Source: Reyranella sp. (GTDB lineage: Bacteria > Pseudomonadota > Alphaproteobacteria > Reyranellales > Reyranellaceae). From it: 8,776 nt of DNA. Positions 5,538 through 8,776 of this stretch are shown piece by piece. The stretch is from NCBI GenBank assembly GCA_030679805.1, contig JAUXST010000079.1, forward strand, positions 1-8,776, given 5' to 3'. The position numbers and the translations under genes were made by a program. How positions within the stretch are numbered: position 1 is the stretch's first letter; every line of letters starts with the position of its first letter. Below the pieces are notes generated by a model. The model was not told the DNA's origin. It was given only the letters and a program-made list of their open reading frames with translations, and made no database searches.

Positions 5538-6524
5538 ATGCTGCAACGTCGTACGCTTCTGGCTGCATCAGGTGGCTTGGTTCTCGCGCCCGCCCTCACG
5601 CCGGCGATCGCCAGCGCCCAAGGCGCCTGGCCCACCAAGACCGTGCGCTTCATCTGCCCCTTCGCGCCGGGCGGCGGCACCGACACGGTGAGCCGGCTGA
5701 TCTGCGACCAGCTCTCGAAGATCCTGGGCCAGACCTTCGTGGTCGAGAACAAGGGCGGGGCGGGCGGCAACATCGGCACGGTCGAACTCGCGCACGCCGC
5801 ACCCGACGGCTACACGATCGGGCTGATCTCGGTGGCCAGCCACACGCTGAACCCGATGCTCTATTCGAGGCTGCCCTACAATCCGGACAAGGAGATCGTC
5901 GGCGTCTCGCGGCTGGCCACGCTCGCCAACCTGCTGGGCGTCACCAATGCGCTGCCGGCGAACAACGTGGCCGAGCTGATCGCGCTCTGCAAGGCGTCGC
6001 CGGGCAAGTATTCCTTCGCCTCGTCGGGGCCGGGCACGTCGCTGCACCTGAGCGGCGAGCTGTTCAAGTCGATGGCCGGCGTCGACATCCTGCACATCCC
6101 CTACAAGGGCGCGGGGCCGGCCTACAACGACGTGATCGCGGGCACCGTCACCATGATGTTCGCCAACATGCCGTCGATGCTGCCGCAGGTGAAGGGCGGC
6201 AAGCTGAAGGGCCTGGGCGTCACCTCGGCCACGCGCTCGAAGGCGGCGCCGGAGATTCCCGCCATCGCCGAGACCGTGCCGGGCTACGTCGCCACCTCGT
6301 GGTACGGCCTGGGCGCGCCGGCCGGCACGCCCGAGCCCATTCTCGCCAAGCTCGAGGGTGCCATCGCCGAGGCGCTGAAGGCGCCCGACATCCAGAAGCG
6401 CTGGGCGAGCGACCTCGGCCTCGACATGCCGCCGCCCGGCCGCCAGGGGTTCGACCAGTTCGTGGCCGAGGACCGCAAGCTCTGGGCGCCCGCCGTCAAA
6501 GCCTCGGGCGTGAAACTCGACTGA
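5538..6524 (+). CDS. Bug/TctC-family substrate-binding protein (second copy)
   Basis: 328-residue periplasmic receptor, paralogous to the protein at the left end of the window and sharing its domain order. The signal peptide (1-28) has QRRTLLAASGG, a Tat-like twin arginine, and ends in an Ala-rich ASA site. Ligand-loop landmarks are FAPGGGTDT (42-50), NKGGAGGNIG (71-80), APDGYT (88-93) and HIPYKGAGPAYNDVIAG (186-202). TSWYGLGAPAGTPEPI (253-268) is the usual hinge-side segment. The start is set by GAGGA at 5527-5531; an in-frame extension to 5466 would overlap the divergent exporter start. The two receptors differ at ligand-loop residues (GSND versus GGTD), so they probably bind different acids. 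No transporter membrane subunits are nearby. A strong hairpin begins at its stop codon. Confidence 0.95.
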   Translation: MLQRRTLLAASGGLVLAPALTPAIASAQGAWPTKTVRFICPFAPGGGTDTVSRLICDQLSKILGQTFVVENKGGAGGNIGTVELAHAAPDGYTIGLISVASHTLNPMLYSRLPYNPDKEIVGVSRLATLANLLGVTNALPANNVAELIALCKASPGKYSFASSGPGTSLHLSGELFKSMAGVDILHIPYKGAGPAYNDVIAGTVTMMFANMPSMLPQVKGGKLKGLGVTSATRSKAAPEIPAIAETVPGYVATSWYGLGAPAGTPEPILAKLEGAIAEALKAPDIQKRWASDLGLDMPPPGRQGFDQFVAEDRKLWAPAVKASGVKLD

Positions 6525-6563
6525 TTTGTGGACAGATCCGCCGGTTTCAGGTGTCCACAAATC
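6523..6563. terminator. 12-bp perfect inverted repeat at the end of the second receptor gene
   Basis: GATTTGTGGACA (6523-6534) and TGTCCACAAATC (6552-6563) are exact reverse complements around a 17-base centre. The left arm starts inside the TGA stop codon. It could be a transcript-end hairpin, although no T-tract follows the right arm, or a protein-binding site for the gene starting about 75 bp downstream. The repeat itself is certain; the terminator role is tentative. Confidence 0.45.
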
Positions 6564-6612
6564 GGCCCGCTTGATCCAAATCATGGGGGCCGCCTCGGAA
6601 CGGTCCAAATTG

Positions 6613-6636
6613 CCTCCCACGTGGGAGGACATGGTC
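6613..6636 (+). promoter_or_regulatory. Perfect 16-bp palindrome containing the ribosome binding site
   Basis: CCTCCCACGTGGGAGG (6613-6628) is a perfect palindrome. Its right half carries the purine-rich Shine-Dalgarno sequence GGGAGGA (6623-6629). That sequence is too close to ATG 6631 but seven bases from GTG 6637, so it favours GTG as the true start. The anti-Shine-Dalgarno left half could mask the site in RNA, or the DNA palindrome could bind a dimeric regulator. Confidence 0.6.
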
Positions 6637-7251
6637 GTGCACACCCTCTTGAATCTCGGACGATCCGGCCTGACTGCGCTGGCCCTGTCGGCCGTCCTTG
6701 CCGGTACCAGCGTGACGGCGGCGACAGCGGGCGGCTGGCGCCTCGAGGAGGGCGTAAGCGCGCCGAGCTACGCCGTCGCCGAGCCTGCCGCCAGCAACCT
6801 CAATATCGACGTCGTGGCGCTGGTCTGCGAGGAGGCCGGGACCGAGCGCGGCCTGCAGCTCCAGCTCTACCTGTCCGGGCCGGGGCCGCTGCTGCCCAAC
6901 GGCGCGTCGCCGCAGCGCCTGAAGGAGACGGCGCGGGCGGAGATTAGCATCGACGGGCAGGCCTTCCCTGCCGACATTCTATTCGCCGATGATCGTGTGG
7001 TTCTGACCGACTCGCGGCGCCAGCGGGCGCCGGTCCTGTCGGAGCGCCTCGTGGACGCGATGCAGGCGGGCAAGACGATGCTGTTGCGCTTCGATCTCGT
7101 GGGTGAGCGCCCTGGCACGCCCGCCGAATTCGACGGCGAGGCCACCATCGACCTCCGCGCCGGCGCCGGCAGCCAGGCCGTCGCCGCCGTGCGGCGCTGC
7201 GCCGAGCCGGCCGGCAATCACGTGGCGAGCGCTTCTGTCGCGTCGCATTAA
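6637..7251 (+). CDS. Secreted protein of unknown function with one probable disulfide
   Basis: 204-residue exported protein that I cannot assign to a named family. The N-terminus MHTLLNLGRSGLTALALSAV (1-20), followed by an Ala/Thr-rich stretch to about residue 31, is a signal peptide. The mature part alternates short strands (NIDVVALVCEE, LQLQLYL, AEISIDGQAF, TMLLRFDL, GEATIDL), suggesting a small beta-sandwich. Apart from the signal it has only two cysteines, C64 in the first strand and C188 in VRRCAEP near the end; a disulfide joining the termini is likely in the periplasm. The final pattern (hydrophobic strand, AVAAVRRC) resembles other small alphaproteobacterial periplasmic proteins of unknown role. 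GTG 6637 is chosen over ATG 6631 from Shine-Dalgarno spacing; the difference is two residues. The next gene starts 20 bp downstream, so they are probably co-transcribed. Confidence 0.75.
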   Translation: MHTLLNLGRSGLTALALSAVLAGTSVTAATAGGWRLEEGVSAPSYAVAEPAASNLNIDVVALVCEEAGTERGLQLQLYLSGPGPLLPNGASPQRLKETARAEISIDGQAFPADILFADDRVVLTDSRRQRAPVLSERLVDAMQAGKTMLLRFDLVGERPGTPAEFDGEATIDLRAGAGSQAVAAVRRCAEPAGNHVASASVASH

Positions 7252-7271
7252 GTAGAAACGGGGAGACAGCG

Positions 7272-8255
7272 ATGTCGGATGATCTGGCCGAAGGCAATCT
7301 CTTCGTCGAGCTGCAGGTCTCGTCCTGGCCACCAGCGGTGACGCAGACCCTGCTGCGCAAGAGCGACGTGCGCCACGGCCTCACCATCCGCGCCAAGCCG
7401 TCCGGCCGCCTGCGCGTCGAGCTCCAGCGCGAGGGCTATGAGCCCGTGATCGTGCGCACCGCGCATCTCAGGCTGCGTCCGCCCGGCCTGCTGCGTCTCA
7501 ATGTGGCGTGGCGCGGCAGCGAGGCGGTGGTCGCGGCCGGCGGCGCGGTCATCGGCACTTCCAGCGATTTCGCCCCTGAGGGCGTGGTGGCTCCCGCCAT
7601 CGTCCAGGAGACCGAGGCGCCGCTCGACCATGTCGGCAACGAGCATGCGCGCGAGCTGCGCCGGCGCAACGCCGCGCTGATGCTGCAGCGCATCGCCATC
7701 GACGAGGCCGAGGTCGGGCGCTGGTTCAGCGCCTTGGCACTGCAGGCCCAGGTGCTCGCCGACCTCGTCGAACTGGTGCGCGAAGGCCGCCGCCATCACC
7801 TGCCCGGCCTGGTGGGCGAGGTCGCGCGGCTGGCGGGCGGCGAGCGGCCGCTGTTGCAATGGTGCGCCGGCCTGGTCGAGGCGCCGCTGCCGGTCTACGC
7901 AACGACGGCGCCGCCGGCCCATACCGGCACGGCCGACGTCCTCATCGCCTCGGCCTTCGACGTCGCGCCGGCGCGCGGGCCGCAGCACGAACTCGCGGTC
8001 GACCTCGATGTCTGGCGGCGCCACGAACATGCATGGCTGGGCGGTCGCGCGTTGCCGGTCGAGGCCGTGCTGCTCGCGATCGACGCCGCGCTGGCGACGC
8101 CCCCGGTGGGCCAGCCGCTCTCCGAAGAAGACCTGACGATCCGCGCTGCGCTTGGCCGTCCCAGTGCTGCCGTCGACGCGTTGTGCGCCTTTGCGACGGT
8201 GGCCTGCGATCTTGCGCGTGCCGTTGCCGCCGCCTTGCCTGCTCAGAAGAACTGA
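7272..8255 (+). CDS. Unrecognised 327-residue cytoplasmic protein, possible LamG-like N-terminus
   Basis: I do not recognise this protein. It has no signal peptide or membrane segment. Residues about 8-98 are strand-rich: LFVELQVSS, QTLLRKSD, GLTIRAKPSGRLRVELQREG, LLRLNVAWRG and EAVVAAGGAVIG. This order is like a concanavalin/laminin-G-type beta-sandwich, though that is only a pattern reading. Residues about 122-205 are helical (HARELRRRNAALMLQRI, ALALQAQVLADLVELVREG) and lead to RPLLQWCAGLVEAPLPVY (192-209). The C-terminal part contains AVDLDVWRRHEHAWLGG (242-258) and ends in a hydrophobic helix (301-322). ATG 7272 follows GGGGAGA (7260-7266) at good spacing. It is 20 bp downstream of the secreted-protein gene, and its stop overlaps the convergent permease gene by 13 bp. 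Coding status is secure from the ribosome site and long high-GC frame; function is unknown. Confidence 0.75.
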   Translation: MSDDLAEGNLFVELQVSSWPPAVTQTLLRKSDVRHGLTIRAKPSGRLRVELQREGYEPVIVRTAHLRLRPPGLLRLNVAWRGSEAVVAAGGAVIGTSSDFAPEGVVAPAIVQETEAPLDHVGNEHARELRRRNAALMLQRIAIDEAEVGRWFSALALQAQVLADLVELVREGRRHHLPGLVGEVARLAGGERPLLQWCAGLVEAPLPVYATTAPPAHTGTADVLIASAFDVAPARGPQHELAVDLDVWRRHEHAWLGGRALPVEAVLLAIDAALATPPVGQPLSEEDLTIRAALGRPSAAVDALCAFATVACDLARAVAAALPAQKN

Positions 8256-8776
8256 CGCAGCGCTGCGATCACCACCAGCGCGCCGATCGCCATGACCGCG
8301 CTGCCCAGCGAGATCACATAGAGCGCCCGTCCGGGCGTGAGCTTTGCCATGGAAGCCGCGATCCAGAAGAACGGATCGTTCACGTGGCATACCGCCATCG
8401 AGCCCGCACCCACCGCCGCCGCGGCGAGCGCCCGGCCTGAAGCGCTGTCGAGGCCGAGCGCGGGCAGCATCGGCTCGACCATGCCCGAGGCGGTCAGGAC
8501 GGCGGTCAGCGAATTGCCCTGCATGGTCTTGACGATCGCCGCCGCCAGGAAGGGCGTCAGCACGCCATAGCGCGGGTGCAGCGCATATTCGGCCAAAAGC
8601 TCGGCCATGCCGGTCTCGTCGAAGACGCGGGCGAGCCCGCCCGACGCGCCGACCGCCAGCAGCAGCGGCGCCCAGCTACGACCAACCAGCGCCGACGGTT
8701 CCCAGCGCCGGGCCAGCACGACCGCGAGCGTGATCGCAATCGCGGTCAGGATCAGCGGCTTGGAGACGCCGGTATA
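8243..8776 (-). CDS. GntP-family permease, C-terminal part (cut by window edge)
   Basis: The last 177 residues of an integral-membrane permease of the GntP (gluconate:H+ symporter) family, which takes up gluconate and related hydroxy-acids. The frame is open to the window edge, so the start lies outside. Family landmarks in the fragment are SWAPLLLAVGASGGLARVFDETGM (about 34-57), IVKTMQGNSLTAVLTASGM (about 81-99), the strongly conserved AVGAGSMAVCHVNDPFFW (about 121-138, with the H-V-N-D motif) and a last membrane helix before LRQFF and the TGA stop. At least four membrane segments are visible. A GTG at 8719 lies inside the gene and is not the start. It converges on the unknown gene, overlapping it by 13 bp. 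Family assignment is good; the exact sugar acid is not determined. Confidence 0.9.
   Translation of the reverse strand, partial: YTGVSKPLILTAIAITLAVVLARRWEPSALVGRSWAPLLLAVGASGGLARVFDETGMAELLAEYALHPRYGVLTPFLAAAIVKTMQGNSLTAVLTASGMVEPMLPALGLDSASGRALAAAAVGAGSMAVCHVNDPFFWIAASMAKLTPGRALYVISLGSAVMAIGALVVIAALRQFF

Noticed and set aside
5375..6574. Plus-strand frame overlapping the second Bug receptor
   Set aside because: Low-complexity Arg/Gly/His composition and no family features, while the receptor frame is unambiguous.
7248..8390. Minus-strand frame opposite the unknown 327-residue gene
   Set aside because: It would overlap both the plus-strand gene and the GntP gene and has shadow-like composition. 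The plus-strand frame has a well-spaced ribosome site and balanced strand/helix patterns.

Overview
The window is GC-rich coding DNA, about two thirds G+C by eye, with Shine-Dalgarno sites, GTG starts and dense gene packing. Orphan tripartite-tricarboxylate (Bug/TctC) periplasmic binding proteins, a luciferase-like F420/FMN oxidoreductase and 'GTCATCCCGA…GAGGGATC' intergenic repeats together suggest an alphaproteobacterium of the Reyranella/Bradyrhizobium kind. This placement is inferred from gene content, not from a marker gene.

Layout. 13-990 (+) is a Bug-family solute receptor. 991-1182 holds three copies of a dispersed repeat; the last two form a perfect 29-bp inverted pair, like a REPIN. 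1183-2091 (+) is a luciferase-like monooxygenase-fold oxidoreductase. 2092-2587 has no gene. It holds small hairpins, a G/C-tract palindromic repeat, and then an AT-rich regulatory region with four CCGG-centred boxes spaced 24, 24 and 25 bp. Directly downstream is a two-gene cassette with a one-base overlap: a 116-residue basic antitoxin-like protein (2588-2938) and a 268-residue AbiEii/MenT-type nucleotidyltransferase (2938-3744). This looks like a toxin-antitoxin or abortive-infection module with its own operator array, and it is the most interesting part of the window.

On the minus strand, reading leftward from 5475, a 12-TM MFS exporter (5475-4213) is followed by a small 3-TM protein (4176-3760), probably as one operon that converges on the toxin gene. 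Divergent from the MFS gene, 5538-6524 (+) encodes a second Bug-family receptor. It ends in a 12-bp inverted repeat that starts at its stop codon. 6637-7251 (+) encodes a secreted protein of unknown function, probably with one disulfide. Its Shine-Dalgarno sequence lies in a perfect 16-bp palindrome and points to a GTG start. 7272-8255 (+) encodes an unrecognised cytoplasmic protein 20 bp downstream. The window ends in the 3' part of a GntP-family permease on the minus strand (8776-8243), whose stop overlaps the previous gene by 13 bp.

Functional themes are uptake of carboxylates or sugar acids (two Bug receptors, GntP) and efflux (MFS), with the TA-like cassette and its flanking repeats sitting between metabolic genes. 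No tRNA, rRNA, CRISPR array, transposase or integrase is visible.
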